Part shown: positions 38,555-48,359 of the stretch, one piece after another
Layout of the letters: every line of letters begins with the position of its first letter
Numbering within the stretch: position 1 is the first letter of the stretch
DNA from: Sphingobium lactosutens DS20
GTDB taxonomy: Bacteria; Pseudomonadota; Alphaproteobacteria; Sphingomonadales; Sphingomonadaceae
Direction of reading: 5' to 3'
Assembly: GCF_000445105.1 (NCBI RefSeq)
Contig: NZ_ATDP01000088.1
Span: 2,501-62,565 of the forward strand
Length of the DNA stretch: 60,065 nucleotides
Made by a program: the position numbers and the translations under genes
The notes under the pieces: model-generated
The model's input: only the letters and a program-made list of their open reading frames with translations
What the model was told of the DNA's origin: nothing
Databases searched by the model: none

Positions 38555-40534
38555 GTGTTCGACGACGACGATTTCAAACCCAAGCTCGGCAAGATCCGCT
38601 CGCGCGGCTCGAAGGGCGGACGCAAATTCCTGCATCAGGTTTTGGCCGCCTCGAACCTCGCGCGAGGCGGGACAGGCGACACACGCAAGTCCCGCTTCAC
38701 CGGCAGCCGCATCGGGCGCGGCGCGGGCGTCGGACATGTGCTGGCGAGCCGAGACCGCTATGCCGCTTTTCGCCAGCGCCGCGTCATCATCAAATCCCGC
38801 ATCATCAAGCTGGCCGGCAAGGGGATGGACGGGGCGCGGGCGCATCTGCGCTATATCCAGCGGGACGGCGTGACCCGCGAGGGGGAGCCGGGCGAGCTTT
38901 ACGGCGCCGAGCAGGACCGGGCGGACGGAAAGGCCTTCCTTGAGCGTTCGGAGGGCGACCGCCACCAGTTCCGCTTCATCGTCTCTGCCGAGGACGGTGC
39001 GGAATACGACGACCTGAAGCCGCTCACCCGCCGCCTGATGGCCCGCATGGAGGAAGATCTCGGGACCAAGCTCGATTGGGTGGCCGTCGATCACTACAAC
39101 ACCGGCCATCCGCACACGCATATCCTGGTGCGCGGCCGCGACGAGCGCGGCAAGGACCTCATCATCGCCCGCGACTACATCACCACCGGCATGCGCGAGC
39201 GCGCCGCCGAGATCGTCAGCCTGGATTTCGGACCGCGCTCGGATTTCGAGATCGAGGATCGGCTGCGCCGCGAGGTCGAGCAGGAGCGCCTGACCAGCAT
39301 CGACCGCCGCCTCGTCCGCGACATGGACGATACTGGTCTCGTCGGCGCGACCGATCGCGACGCCTTCCAGCAGAGCCTGCGCGTGGGCCGGTTGCAGAAG
39401 CTGAGGCGGCTGGGATTGGCCGAAGAGCTCCGCCCCGGCCAATGGCGGCTCGAAGAGGGGCTGGAGGACACATTACGCCGCATGGGCGAGCGCGGCGACA
39501 TCATCAAGACCATGCACCGCGAAATCGCCGGGCAAAACATCGCTCGCAGCCCCGGCGATTACGCGATCCTCGACCCAGGAGACCCGACCGCGAACCCCGT
39601 CATCGGGCGCGTGGTGGCACGCGGGCTGTCCGACGAACTCAAAGACCGCCATTATCTGATCGTCGACGGGGTGGATGGGCGGACCCATTACGTCGATATC
39701 GGCAGGGGCGAGGCGACCGAGCCGACCCCGGACGGCAATATCGTGCGTGTGACGCCGAAGAACATCGAGCCTCGGCGAGTGGACCGAACTGTCGCTGCGG
39801 TCGCCGCCGCCAACGACGGGCGCTACACCATCGACCTGCACCTCAAGCACGATCCCCGCGCCACCGAGGAATATGCCGAGACCCATGTGCGGCGGCTCGA
39901 GGCCATCCGCCGCGTCACCGGTGGCGTTGTCCGCGAGCCCAATGGCACCTGGCTCATCACGCCCGACCATCTCGACCGGGTGATGGAATACGAGCGGAGC
40001 CTGGCTCGCGCAGCGCCGGTCATCGTGGAGAAGCTGTCCCATCTCACGCTCGACCAGCAGGTGGGCACCGACGGCGCCACCTGGCTCGACCGCGAGCTCG
40101 TCTCGGATCATGCCGAGCCCAGCCGCGACTCCGGGTTCGGCCGGGAGGTGCGTGAGGCCCAGGCGCGCCGTCGGCAATGGTTGATCGCCGAGGGCCTCGC
40201 TCACGAGGAACGGGATCGCATCGTCTATCGCGCCAACATGTTGGCGATCCTACGTCGGCGCGAGCTTGCCCGTGTTGCCGGTCAGCTCTCCGACCAGCTC
40301 GGCCTCGCCTATGTAGAGACGCGCTCCGGTGAGCCGGTGGAAGGCACGCTCCGCCGTTCCGTCCAACTCGCCAGCGGCAAATACGCCCTCGTCGAGAACA
40401 GCCGCGAATTCACCCTCGTCCCCTGGCGCCCCGTCCTCGAACGCCACATCGGCAAGCAGGTCTCCGGCATCATGCGCGGCGACGGCATCTCCTGGACCAT
40501 CGGGCGGCAGAGGGGATGGCCGAGCATCTCGTGA
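38555..40534 (+). CDS. rlxS: RlxS-like relaxase/VirD2-type nickase (DUF3363)
   Basis: A 659-residue conjugative relaxase of the MOBP kind with the long DUF3363 region. The HUH-type metal site is GHPHTHILVRG near residues 184-194, preceded by the strand LDWVAVDHYNT. An upstream Tyr in RAHLRYIQRDGV is a candidate catalytic residue. The GTG at 38555 is preceded by GAGGAG with a 6-base gap and gives the expected N-terminus (FDDDDFKPKLGK); an ATG 21 codons upstream lacks a ribosome site. It would nick oriT and lead the strand into the cell. In related ICEs traG follows directly; here a four-gene cassette intervenes. Confidence 0.9.
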   Translation: MFDDDDFKPKLGKIRSRGSKGGRKFLHQVLAASNLARGGTGDTRKSRFTGSRIGRGAGVGHVLASRDRYAAFRQRRVIIKSRIIKLAGKGMDGARAHLRYIQRDGVTREGEPGELYGAEQDRADGKAFLERSEGDRHQFRFIVSAEDGAEYDDLKPLTRRLMARMEEDLGTKLDWVAVDHYNTGHPHTHILVRGRDERGKDLIIARDYITTGMRERAAEIVSLDFGPRSDFEIEDRLRREVEQERLTSIDRRLVRDMDDTGLVGATDRDAFQQSLRVGRLQKLRRLGLAEELRPGQWRLEEGLEDTLRRMGERGDIIKTMHREIAGQNIARSPGDYAILDPGDPTANPVIGRVVARGLSDELKDRHYLIVDGVDGRTHYVDIGRGEATEPTPDGNIVRVTPKNIEPRRVDRTVAAVAAANDGRYTIDLHLKHDPRATEEYAETHVRRLEAIRRVTGGVVREPNGTWLITPDHLDRVMEYERSLARAAPVIVEKLSHLTLDQQVGTDGATWLDRELVSDHAEPSRDSGFGREVREAQARRRQWLIAEGLAHEERDRIVYRANMLAILRRRELARVAGQLSDQLGLAYVETRSGEPVEGTLRRSVQLASGKYALVENSREFTLVPWRPVLERHIGKQVSGIMRGDGISWTIGRQRGWPSIS

Positions 40535-40629
40535 GAATACCGCTGCCGGTCATCGGCTGACCTCCTTGGCGAAGTCATGATTGCTTCAGAAGAGGAAAGT
40601 TCAACCATGGAAACTAGTTATGATACAAT

Positions 40630-41967
40630 TTGTTGGGGTGGTTGGATTCAAACCGCTCTTTCGAAGATTCTTTGGTATTGGAGGGGGTTATCGCCGCATA
40701 TCGTTTCGTCCACGCGGCGGACATTCATCTCGATTCGCCGCTGCGCTCTCTTGCCCTGCGCGATCCTGAGTTGGCGTCGCTGATTGGCAACGCCACGCGG
40801 AAGGCATTTGTGCGCATCGTCGATTTGTGCCTGGACGAGCAGGTTGACGCTCTTCTTCTTGCCGGCGATCTCTATGACGGCGAGCAGACGTCCATGAAGA
40901 CGGCTCGCTTCCTGGCCGAGCAGCTTCGGCGGCTTTCAGATGCTGGCATCCAGACGTTTATCATACGGGGCAATCATGACGCCCTTTCCCGCATTACCAA
41001 GGAGTTGGTCTTACCCGAGTCCGTAAAGGTATTTGGCGGACGAGCCGAAGCTGTGCCCGTGAAGCGGGATGCTGGTGCCTTCCCCGTTGTCGTCCACGGC
41101 TTGAGCTTTACCCACCCGCAGGCGCCCGAGAGCCTGCTCAGCAAATACAAGCCGCCGGTACCCGACGCTTTGAACATCGGGCTGATGCACACCAGCCTGG
41201 CCGGCGCGCCGGGACATGACGTCTACGCGCCATGCAGCCTTGCCGATCTGCATGGAACCGAGTTCCGATATTGGGCGCTCGGCCATGTCCATAAACGCAT
41301 GGTCTCGGAAGGTCCGTGCACCGTGGTCATGCCGGGAATTCCCCAAGGGCGGGACATCAATGAGGCAGGTGCCAAATCCGCAACACTGGTGACTATTCAC
41401 GACGACCGCACGATTCATCTTGAACAACGCTTTACCAGCCTTGCGCAGTTCGAGCGGATCAGCATCGACGCAACCGGAATTGAAGATTGGGGGAAACTTG
41501 CAGTGGCCATCGGCCGCACCCTGGAGAAGGTCCGGCGAGATATCCCGTCCGAGCATCTGGTGGCGCGTCTGCATTTCACCGGCGAGACGCCTCTGGCTTG
41601 GCGCATTCGGCGGGACATCGATCTCCTCACGACGGAAGCGCAGGACAGGGCTTCCGTGATTGGCGGCTGTTGGGTGGAAAAGCTTGAGACGTCCTGTCAG
41701 GCACCCGGCGCAGCCGCGGCCGGATCATCCGATCCACTTATGGAGCTGCGGCGCTTGATCCAGGACGATGTGGTGGGGTCGGATGCATTCCGGGCCGAGC
41801 TGACCGCTGCGGCAGACGAGTTGCGGAGGAAATTGCCGGCCGAGTGTCGCGGGATTTTCGGTTCCAACGAGGCAGCCTTTCAAAACAGTCTAGCGCTTCT
41901 GGCGCGGGAGGGCATGGAAGATGTACTTGCTCGTCTTCACGCAGGTGAGAAGGGCGAGCAACTCTGA
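40630..41967 (+). CDS. SbcD/Mre11-like (YhaO-type) metallophosphoesterase
   Basis: About 430-445 residues. Calcineurin-like phosphoesterase motifs are all present: HAADIHLD, LLLAGDLYDGEQ, IIRGNHDALS and WALGHVHKRM. This is the Mre11/SbcD/YhaO nuclease type, which trims DNA ends with an SMC-like ATPase partner. The partner follows at once with a 1-base overlap. The start is unclear: the ATG at 40630 has a non-family N-terminus, the homologous part begins YRFVHAADIHLD at about 40699, and a TTG at 40678 is possible. Placed between relaxase and traG, it begins the cassette that ends at 48232. Chromosomal repair and phage defence are both possible roles. Confidence 0.85.
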   Translation: MLGWLDSNRSFEDSLVLEGVIAAYRFVHAADIHLDSPLRSLALRDPELASLIGNATRKAFVRIVDLCLDEQVDALLLAGDLYDGEQTSMKTARFLAEQLRRLSDAGIQTFIIRGNHDALSRITKELVLPESVKVFGGRAEAVPVKRDAGAFPVVVHGLSFTHPQAPESLLSKYKPPVPDALNIGLMHTSLAGAPGHDVYAPCSLADLHGTEFRYWALGHVHKRMVSEGPCTVVMPGIPQGRDINEAGAKSATLVTIHDDRTIHLEQRFTSLAQFERISIDATGIEDWGKLAVAIGRTLEKVRRDIPSEHLVARLHFTGETPLAWRIRRDIDLLTTEAQDRASVIGGCWVEKLETSCQAPGAAAAGSSDPLMELRRLIQDDVVGSDAFRAELTAAADELRRKLPAECRGIFGSNEAAFQNSLALLAREGMEDVLARLHAGEKGEQL

Positions 41968-44900
41968 TGCGCCTGCGACGTCTCGATTTGACCCGCTATG
42001 GCAAGTTCACCGACCACAGGGTCGATTTCGGCGAAGGCACGCCCGGGACGCCGGATCTTCATGTCATCTACGGCCCCAATGAAGCCGGCAAGTCCACCCT
42101 GTTCGCCGCCTGGCTGGACCTCCTTTACGGGATCGGGATGCAGAGTCCGTTTAATTTTATGCATCCCTATTCGACGATGCGGATCGGCGGCGCACTGGAA
42201 TTCGCCGGCGGTGTACGCGAATTCGTGCGCGTCAAACGGGCGCAGAACAGCCTTCTTGATGCGCATGAGCAGCCTGTTGCCGATAGCGCGATCCTGGCAG
42301 AGCTTGGTGGCATCGATCGCGAAGCCTACCGCACCATGTTCTCGCTCGACGACGATACGCTGGAGGAAGGCGGCGAAAGCATTCTGAAGGCCAAGGGGGA
42401 GTTGGGTCAGCTTCTTTTCTCCGGCGCCAGCGGGCTTGCCGATCTCAGCCGCAAGATCGGTGATCTGAGGTCGGAAGCCGACGGATTCTACAGGCTTCAC
42501 GCGCGCAGTGGGCAGTTGCACGATTTGCAAAAGGAGTTGACCCGGCTGAAGGAGGAAAGGGAGCAGATCGATACGCAGGCTTCGAAACACGCCGAGCTCT
42601 CGGAAATTGCCAGGCGCGCCAAGGCTCGTTATGACGAAACCGCCACCAGGCGCGGCCAGATCCAGGCGCGTAAGGACGAAATTCAGCGCCTCTTGAATGC
42701 GCGCCCGCGCCTAGCGAAGCTGCGCACGATCCGGGGGCAGCTTGCACCGCTCGAAGAACTGCCCAGTGCGCCGCCAGGATGGGCGCAAGAGGTGCCCGCT
42801 CTGCGCGACGAAGAGGTCAGGCTTGAAACGCAGATCCAGTTGAATGGGGAAGAGGTCGAGCGGCTGACATTAGCCGTCGATGCCATCGTCGTTGATGATG
42901 CGGGCTTGCGTATGGCGGAAAGGTTGGACGAGACCGCTTCCTTGCGTGCCCGGTATGTAACTGCCGAGAAGGATCTCCCGGATCGTCGCCAGAAGCTAAG
43001 GGATCTCGACCACGACATCTCCATTCACCTGCGGCAGCTTGAGCGTGAAGGCGAGCCAAATCCGGAGCGCCTCATTCCGCCGGCATCGACGGTCGAACGC
43101 CTGCGCGAACTGATCGAATCCCATTCAGGCGTTGAGACGGCGCGGAACAAGGCGGCTGAAGAACTGTCCGAAGCGCGGCTCCGTCTGAAGGAGACCGCAG
43201 ACAAACTGGCCGACGCCGTTGGAATTACACCGGCGAGTGCTGAGCGGGAAACGCTTCTTGCGCGCCTCAGGGAGGCGCTGGCCGCTTTCCGCACGAGTGA
43301 TCATGCCGCCCGGCAGCGGCTGGCGGAGCGCGCTTGTCAGGATGCACGGGCGGCGCTCGATGATGCTCTGGCCACCCTGGCACCCTGGCGTGGCGACGTC
43401 GAGCAACTCGTCGCCATGGCCGTCCCTTCGATGGAGACCCTTCAGGAGTGGAAGACGGCGCAGCAGGCCGTCCAGAAGAGGGTCGACCAACATGCCAGCG
43501 AAATCGAGCGGCTCAGGACAGACTGTGCGCGTCTGTCGACACAGCAGGACGCGGTGAGCAGCGTGACCGGGCTGGTGACCGATCAGGACGCGGCGACAAT
43601 TCGAGCGGAACGCGACCGCGCATGGGCTGACCATCGAAGCCGTCTCGATGCGGATTCCGCAGATCGGTTCGAAGAGTTGCTGCGCCACGATGACGACATT
43701 GCCGCCCGGCGCTTCGGACACATGGCGGAACTGGCTCAGCTTCATGAAGCGGCCAGGACGCTCAAGGTCGCCCGGTCTGACCTTGTTCGCGCCGAGGAAC
43801 TTCACGCTGCGGCGCGTGCCGAATCCGACGATCTGGCGCGCGAGGCCGCAGTAGCGATTGGCGACATCTCGCCCCTGCTGTCGTCCGATTGGCCATTGTC
43901 TCAACTTGAGGCGTGGTTATCCCGCCGGCAGAAGACACTGGAGGCGCGTGGCCACCTGCGAGAAGCAGAGCGAGATTTGCAGCAGGCGCAGAACGACGCC
44001 CGTGTGGTGAAGGAACGTCTCGAAGCGGCGCTCCGCGCGGTGAAACTGCCTGTTCCGTCGGATACTGAGATCGAGAACCTCGCAGCCACGGCCGAAAATG
44101 CGCTTGAAGCTGAAGCTGAGCTTAAGCGCTCCCGTCAGATGCTGGAAGAGCGGCAGCGCGAGGTCAGCGTTCGTGAGCGCGCCCTTGAACGGGCCGAAAC
44201 GGCTATCCGGCAATGGGATACCGACTGGAAACAGGCTTGCCGTTCCTGTTGGCTCGGGGAGAACGGCGGCGCGCCCTCAATTGCAGACGTGCGGGGCGCT
44301 CTCAAGGTAATCGCCGACTTGGCGTTCGCCGTGAAGGAAAGAGCGATCCTCGCTGATCGCATCGACAAGATGGAGAAGGATCAGGCTGCCTTTCAAGATG
44401 CGGTGATCGCATTGGCGGCGGAATTGGGCATTGCCTCCGCGGACGCTTCCGCGGTCATGAACCTGGTTCGGGAAATTGAGGGGCGAGCGCGAAAGGCAGA
44501 GGCCGAGCGCGAGCGGAAAGCCGAGGAGACGAAGCGACTCGATGCGGCACGCGCCGCATCGCGAACACTGGCCGCTGACAAATTGGCCCTTGAGCGGCGT
44601 AAGCAAGAAATGACCTCGTTTTTCGGGGTGGGGACGTTCACGGATGTTGCCGCAAGACTCGATCAGATCACGGAACGGCACAGGCTACGCCAACAAGCTA
44701 CCGAGGTGGAGCAAGAGATCCTTGATGCGCTGCGCTTTACCGATCTCGCTGACGCCGAAGCTGCCCTTGATTCGGCAGACCAGCCCGCGCTTGAAGCAGA
44801 GATTACCGAAGTCGCAGCGCAGGCCGAACTCCTGGAGCAGGAGTGGCGCGACTCCTATGCCGCGTACAGAGAAGCAGAGAAACAGATCGAGGCGATCGGC

Positions 44901-45542
44901 GGCGACGCCAAGGTCGCGGAAATCGAGGAACAGGGGCGCACGGTCCTGTTGGAGATAGAGGAAGGCGCTCGGCGCTACATGCAACTGCGCGCAGGCATTG
45001 CCGCCACGGAGCAGGCGTTACGCCTGTACCGAGAGCAGCATCGCAGCTCCATGATGGCGCGCGCTTCCGAGGCGCTTCTCACCATCAGCCGCGGCGCCTA
45101 TGTGAGCCTGACGACTCAGCCGGACAAAGAGAGCGAAATTCTGGTCGCCGTCGCCGCGGACAAGAGTTCTAAGCTGGTGACCGAGATGTCGAGGGGAACC
45201 CGCTATCAGCTTTACCTTGCCTTGCGCGTCGCCGGCTATTCCGAGTTCGCCAAAGCCAGAAGCCCGGTTCCCTTCATCGCCGACGACATCATGGAGACCT
45301 TTGACGACTTCCGCGCGGAGGAAACCTTCCGCCTGTTCGCGGAAATGGCGGAGACGGGACAAGTCATCTACCTCACCCATCATCGCCACCTCTGCGAGAT
45401 CGCTCGTCAGGTTTGCCCGGCGGTGACGGTTCACTCCCTGCCAGAAGATGTACTTCGCGAGCGCCAGCTTAAGGCACGTGTTGATGGCGCGGAATTGAGT
45501 GGTGGGCAACACGGGGAATTCATAGAGATGGATATTAACTGA
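41967..45542 (+). CDS. YhaN/SbcC-like SMC-type ATPase with long coiled coil
   Basis: 1191 residues. The N-terminal Walker A is YGPNEAGKSTLFAAWLD near residues 36-52. About 900 residues of Arg/Glu/Ala-rich coiled coil follow. The C-terminal half-site has the signature MSRGTRYQLYLALRVAG and Walker B PFIADDIMETFDD, then YLTHHRHL. The head is the YhaN type rather than classic SbcC, and I see no CXXC zinc hook at its middle. It forms an end-processing nuclease complex with the SbcD-like protein encoded just before it. The start ATG overlaps the preceding stop. Confidence 0.87.
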   Translation: MRLRRLDLTRYGKFTDHRVDFGEGTPGTPDLHVIYGPNEAGKSTLFAAWLDLLYGIGMQSPFNFMHPYSTMRIGGALEFAGGVREFVRVKRAQNSLLDAHEQPVADSAILAELGGIDREAYRTMFSLDDDTLEEGGESILKAKGELGQLLFSGASGLADLSRKIGDLRSEADGFYRLHARSGQLHDLQKELTRLKEEREQIDTQASKHAELSEIARRAKARYDETATRRGQIQARKDEIQRLLNARPRLAKLRTIRGQLAPLEELPSAPPGWAQEVPALRDEEVRLETQIQLNGEEVERLTLAVDAIVVDDAGLRMAERLDETASLRARYVTAEKDLPDRRQKLRDLDHDISIHLRQLEREGEPNPERLIPPASTVERLRELIESHSGVETARNKAAEELSEARLRLKETADKLADAVGITPASAERETLLARLREALAAFRTSDHAARQRLAERACQDARAALDDALATLAPWRGDVEQLVAMAVPSMETLQEWKTAQQAVQKRVDQHASEIERLRTDCARLSTQQDAVSSVTGLVTDQDAATIRAERDRAWADHRSRLDADSADRFEELLRHDDDIAARRFGHMAELAQLHEAARTLKVARSDLVRAEELHAAARAESDDLAREAAVAIGDISPLLSSDWPLSQLEAWLSRRQKTLEARGHLREAERDLQQAQNDARVVKERLEAALRAVKLPVPSDTEIENLAATAENALEAEAELKRSRQMLEERQREVSVRERALERAETAIRQWDTDWKQACRSCWLGENGGAPSIADVRGALKVIADLAFAVKERAILADRIDKMEKDQAAFQDAVIALAAELGIASADASAVMNLVREIEGRARKAEAERERKAEETKRLDAARAASRTLAADKLALERRKQEMTSFFGVGTFTDVAARLDQITERHRLRQQATEVEQEILDALRFTDLADAEAALDSADQPALEAEITEVAAQAELLEQEWRDSYAAYREAEKQIEAIGGDAKVAEIEEQGRTVLLEIEEGARRYMQLRAGIAATEQALRLYREQHRSSMMARASEALLTISRGAYVSLTTQPDKESEILVAVAADKSSKLVTEMSRGTRYQLYLALRVAGYSEFAKARSPVPFIADDIMETFDDFRAEETFRLFAEMAETGQVIYLTHHRHLCEIARQVCPAVTVHSLPEDVLRERQLKARVDGAELSGGQHGEFIEMDIN

Positions 45543-45566
45543 ACCTGTTAATGTCGGGGTGTGCAA

Positions 45567-45776
45567 ATGGAAACATCGCCAACACAAGATGATGCGAAAG
45601 AGTGCGGTGCGAAGACCGCCACCGTATCGGAGAATATCTTGAAGCAGTTTTTTGATGAACTAGCAAAGGACGAGTCGCTGAGCGAGATCGCGCCTGTCCT
45701 CCGAAAAACTGTTCTGGACGACGGCGTGTTCAGCGAACCTGCGATACGCGCGGCTCTGTTCCCTGAGGCATCATGA
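45567..45776 (+). CDS. Small acidic protein (69 aa) between two SMC-like ATPases
   Basis: 69 residues, helical, with no recognisable family: VSENILKQFFDELAKDESLS is the most ordered part. A GTG two codons upstream is an alternative start. It overlaps the following ATPase gene as ATGA, so the two are translated together, and lies 24 bases after the YhaN-like gene. By position it could be a linker or regulatory subunit of the ATPase, as small middle components are in some ABC-type defence systems; that is inference. Confidence 0.65.
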   Translation: METSPTQDDAKECGAKTATVSENILKQFFDELAKDESLSEIAPVLRKTVLDDGVFSEPAIRAALFPEAS

Positions 45777-48232
45777 TTCGCATCGAGAGGATCCATATTC
45801 ATGAGTTCCGCGGTATCCGGGAACTGAAGCTCGACCTTAAGAGCCAGAACTTCGCCGCTTGCGGGCCGAACGGGACGGGTAAGAGCGGCATCGTCGATGC
45901 AATCGAATTCGCCCTGACAGGCAACATTTCACGGCTTTCCGGCAGCGGCACAGGCGGCCTGTCAGTCAAGTCTCACGGCCCTCACGTTGATAGCCGCGAC
46001 AAACCAGAGGCGGCGTTCGTTACGCTGGACGTCATCATCCCGGCGCTCGGCGGCAAGAAGGCGACCATTCATCGCACAGTGAAGGCGGCGGGAAGCCCGA
46101 AGATCACACCGGCAGACGCCGATGTCGCCGCCGCCTTTGACAGCGTGAACTTGCATCCTGAATTCGTTCTCTCCCGACGGGAACTGATCCGCTACGTCCT
46201 CTCCGAACCTGGCCAGCGTGCGAAGGAAGTTCAAGCGCTGCTTCGTCTCGACGACATCGAGAGGCTGCGCGTTGTACTGCAGAAAATAGCAAATGCCTGC
46301 AGCAGGGAATTGCCTGGCTTCGAGCGTGCCGAAGCCGATGCGAAGACGAGTCTGCTGACTGCACTGGGCGCACCGCAGTTGACTAAAAAGGCCATTCTCG
46401 ATGCGGTGAACCCACGGCGTGAGATGCTCGGGCTTGCTCCTCTGGCCGACCTCGAGGCTACGACGTCTCTGAAAGACGGATTGGCGACGACCGCTGCGAT
46501 TGGCGCCCCAGGGCGTGTTCCCAAAGTTCAGGCCAATGCCGATCTATCGACATTGAAGGAAGCGTTGGAGAAGATCGGATCGGAGGCATTTCAAAGGGTT
46601 TGCAAGGAAGCAGAGGCGTCTGCGGCCGAGCTTGAGAAAGACGCTGACAGCTTGAACGGCTTATCACGGGAAGCGCTGCTCAAATCGGCCGTCGAACTTT
46701 ATGACGGAACTACCTGCCCGGTCTGTGATACTCCCTTCGAACCAGGTGTTTTCGAGGAGCATCTGGCAGCCAAGCTCAGCCATCTCGATGCCGTCACCAA
46801 GAAGCGGGCTGCCTTGGAAGCGGAGATTAAGCCGATCCTCGACACGTTACACGCGGCAGGAACAGCCTTGGCGACCATGATTGGCTATGCGTCGCAGTTG
46901 TCACCGCAGGTCGATGCGACTGCACTTAGGGCCTTTAAGGCTGTCCTTCTCGGTCGCTACCAACAGCTTCAGAAGCTCCTCCCACTAGACGATACGCGCG
47001 CCGTGCTGACAAAGGCGCATGTCGTCCCCGAATTGGTGCCGACACTGGATGCACTCGCAGCCGCTATCAATGCTATCCCGGAGCCAACGAAGCAGGATGC
47101 CGCGCGTGAGTTTCTCGTCCTTGCCCAAGAGCGGCTTGAACAGTACAGAGCGGCAAAGCTTAAGGTCGCGGCGGCCAAGATGCGGTCGGAACGTGCTACG
47201 AAGGTTTTCACTACCTTTGGCCGGGTAACTACGGCAGGCCTGGAGAAGATCTACAAGGACGTCGAGGCCGCTTTTTCAAGTTACTACCGTAAGATCAACG
47301 AGGATGACGAAAGCGCCTTTACCGCCAAGTTGATGCCGTCGATCGGGAAGCTCGGCTTTGATGTCGACTTTTACGGCCGTGGACACTTTCCCCCGGGTGC
47401 CTATCACAGCGAGGGGCATCAGGACGGGATGGGACTCTGCCTCTATCTGGCACTCATGAGTCACCTGCTTGGAAAGAGCTTTACGTTCGCCGTACTGGAC
47501 GACGTGTTGATGTCGGTGGATGCTGGCCACCGGCGTCAAGTCTGCACGCTCCTCAAAGAGAGCTTTCCGGACACGCAGTTCATTTTCACGACGCATGACG
47601 AGATCTGGCTGCGGCATATGAAATCCGAGGGCTTGATCAAAGGGCGAAACTTTGCCCACTTCCGCACGTGGACGGTTGATCTTGGCCCCACCGAATGGGA
47701 CGACCGCGATGTGTGGAGTGAAATCGAGGACTATCTCGCCAAAAGCGATGTGAGGGGCGCGGCCGCGCTTCTGCGTCACTATCTGGAGCATTTCGCGAAG
47801 GAGGCTTGTGACCGCCTGAGAGCGCGCGTGGAATTCCGAGGCGACGCGCAATTCATGCTTGGCGACCTCCTGCCAAACGCGACCAATGCCCTTGGCGAGT
47901 TGCTGAAAAAGGCCAAGGTGGCTGCGAACTCTTGGAATCAGAATGACGTTATCGAGAAGGTCGGATCCCTTGAGGCCACCTTCGGGGAGGCAAAGGTCAA
48001 GACCAACCACGAGCAATGGCAGGTCAACACCGCCGTTCACTTCAATGCCTGGGCCGACCTCAAGAAGGAAGACTTTGCGCCCGTCGTGGCCGCCTTCAAG
48101 GCCTTCACTGCCTCATTCGGTTGCGCGACGTGCGGAGAGATGTACTTTGTGACACCTGATCGCGGCCAGAAAGAGGCCCTTCGCTGTGGATGCGGCGGGC
48201 TGAACCTCAATCTTCTACAGAAAGGATCATAG
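45773..48232 (+). CDS. Zinc-hook SMC-like AAA ATPase
   Basis: 819 residues. Walker A is CGPNGTGKSGIVDAIEFALT near residues 30-49. The zinc hook CPVCDTPF lies near 316 between coiled coils. The signature/Walker B region is GMGLCLYLALMSHLL then FAVLDDVLMSVDAGHRRQ, with the H-loop FIFTTHDEIWLRHM near 610. After the ATPase head comes an extra C-terminal domain of about 190 residues ending in a zinc ribbon (CATCGEMYF, then CGCG). This extension is not found in SbcC or RecN and may be an effector or DNA-binding part. Last gene of the cassette; traG follows after a repeat that resembles an operator. Confidence 0.83.
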   Translation: MIRIERIHIHEFRGIRELKLDLKSQNFAACGPNGTGKSGIVDAIEFALTGNISRLSGSGTGGLSVKSHGPHVDSRDKPEAAFVTLDVIIPALGGKKATIHRTVKAAGSPKITPADADVAAAFDSVNLHPEFVLSRRELIRYVLSEPGQRAKEVQALLRLDDIERLRVVLQKIANACSRELPGFERAEADAKTSLLTALGAPQLTKKAILDAVNPRREMLGLAPLADLEATTSLKDGLATTAAIGAPGRVPKVQANADLSTLKEALEKIGSEAFQRVCKEAEASAAELEKDADSLNGLSREALLKSAVELYDGTTCPVCDTPFEPGVFEEHLAAKLSHLDAVTKKRAALEAEIKPILDTLHAAGTALATMIGYASQLSPQVDATALRAFKAVLLGRYQQLQKLLPLDDTRAVLTKAHVVPELVPTLDALAAAINAIPEPTKQDAAREFLVLAQERLEQYRAAKLKVAAAKMRSERATKVFTTFGRVTTAGLEKIYKDVEAAFSSYYRKINEDDESAFTAKLMPSIGKLGFDVDFYGRGHFPPGAYHSEGHQDGMGLCLYLALMSHLLGKSFTFAVLDDVLMSVDAGHRRQVCTLLKESFPDTQFIFTTHDEIWLRHMKSEGLIKGRNFAHFRTWTVDLGPTEWDDRDVWSEIEDYLAKSDVRGAAALLRHYLEHFAKEACDRLRARVEFRGDAQFMLGDLLPNATNALGELLKKAKVAANSWNQNDVIEKVGSLEATFGEAKVKTNHEQWQVNTAVHFNAWADLKKEDFAPVVAAFKAFTASFGCATCGEMYFVTPDRGQKEALRCGCGGLNLNLLQKGS

Positions 48233-48272
48233 CGGCGCGTTGGGATCACGCCGATACTTTGGCGTTCTGAGT

Positions 48273-48308
48273 GCATTCCAGCGTACATAAGGGCCATAAG
48301 CGTTTCCG
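48273..48308 (+). promoter_or_regulatory. Candidate operator upstream of traG (copy 1)
   Basis: GCATTCC, 2 bases, CGTACATAA, then GGCC and TAAG at fixed spacing, ending TTCCG. The same block occurs at 53969-54004 in front of the copG-like gene. In this copy CATAAG appears twice as a direct repeat 9 bases apart (48286-48300). It lies about 50 bases before the traG ATG. Confidence 0.5.
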
Positions 48309-48359
48309 CCATTTCTTATGATGCTCGTTCCGTTTGCCTCGATCAACGGAACGACGCCC

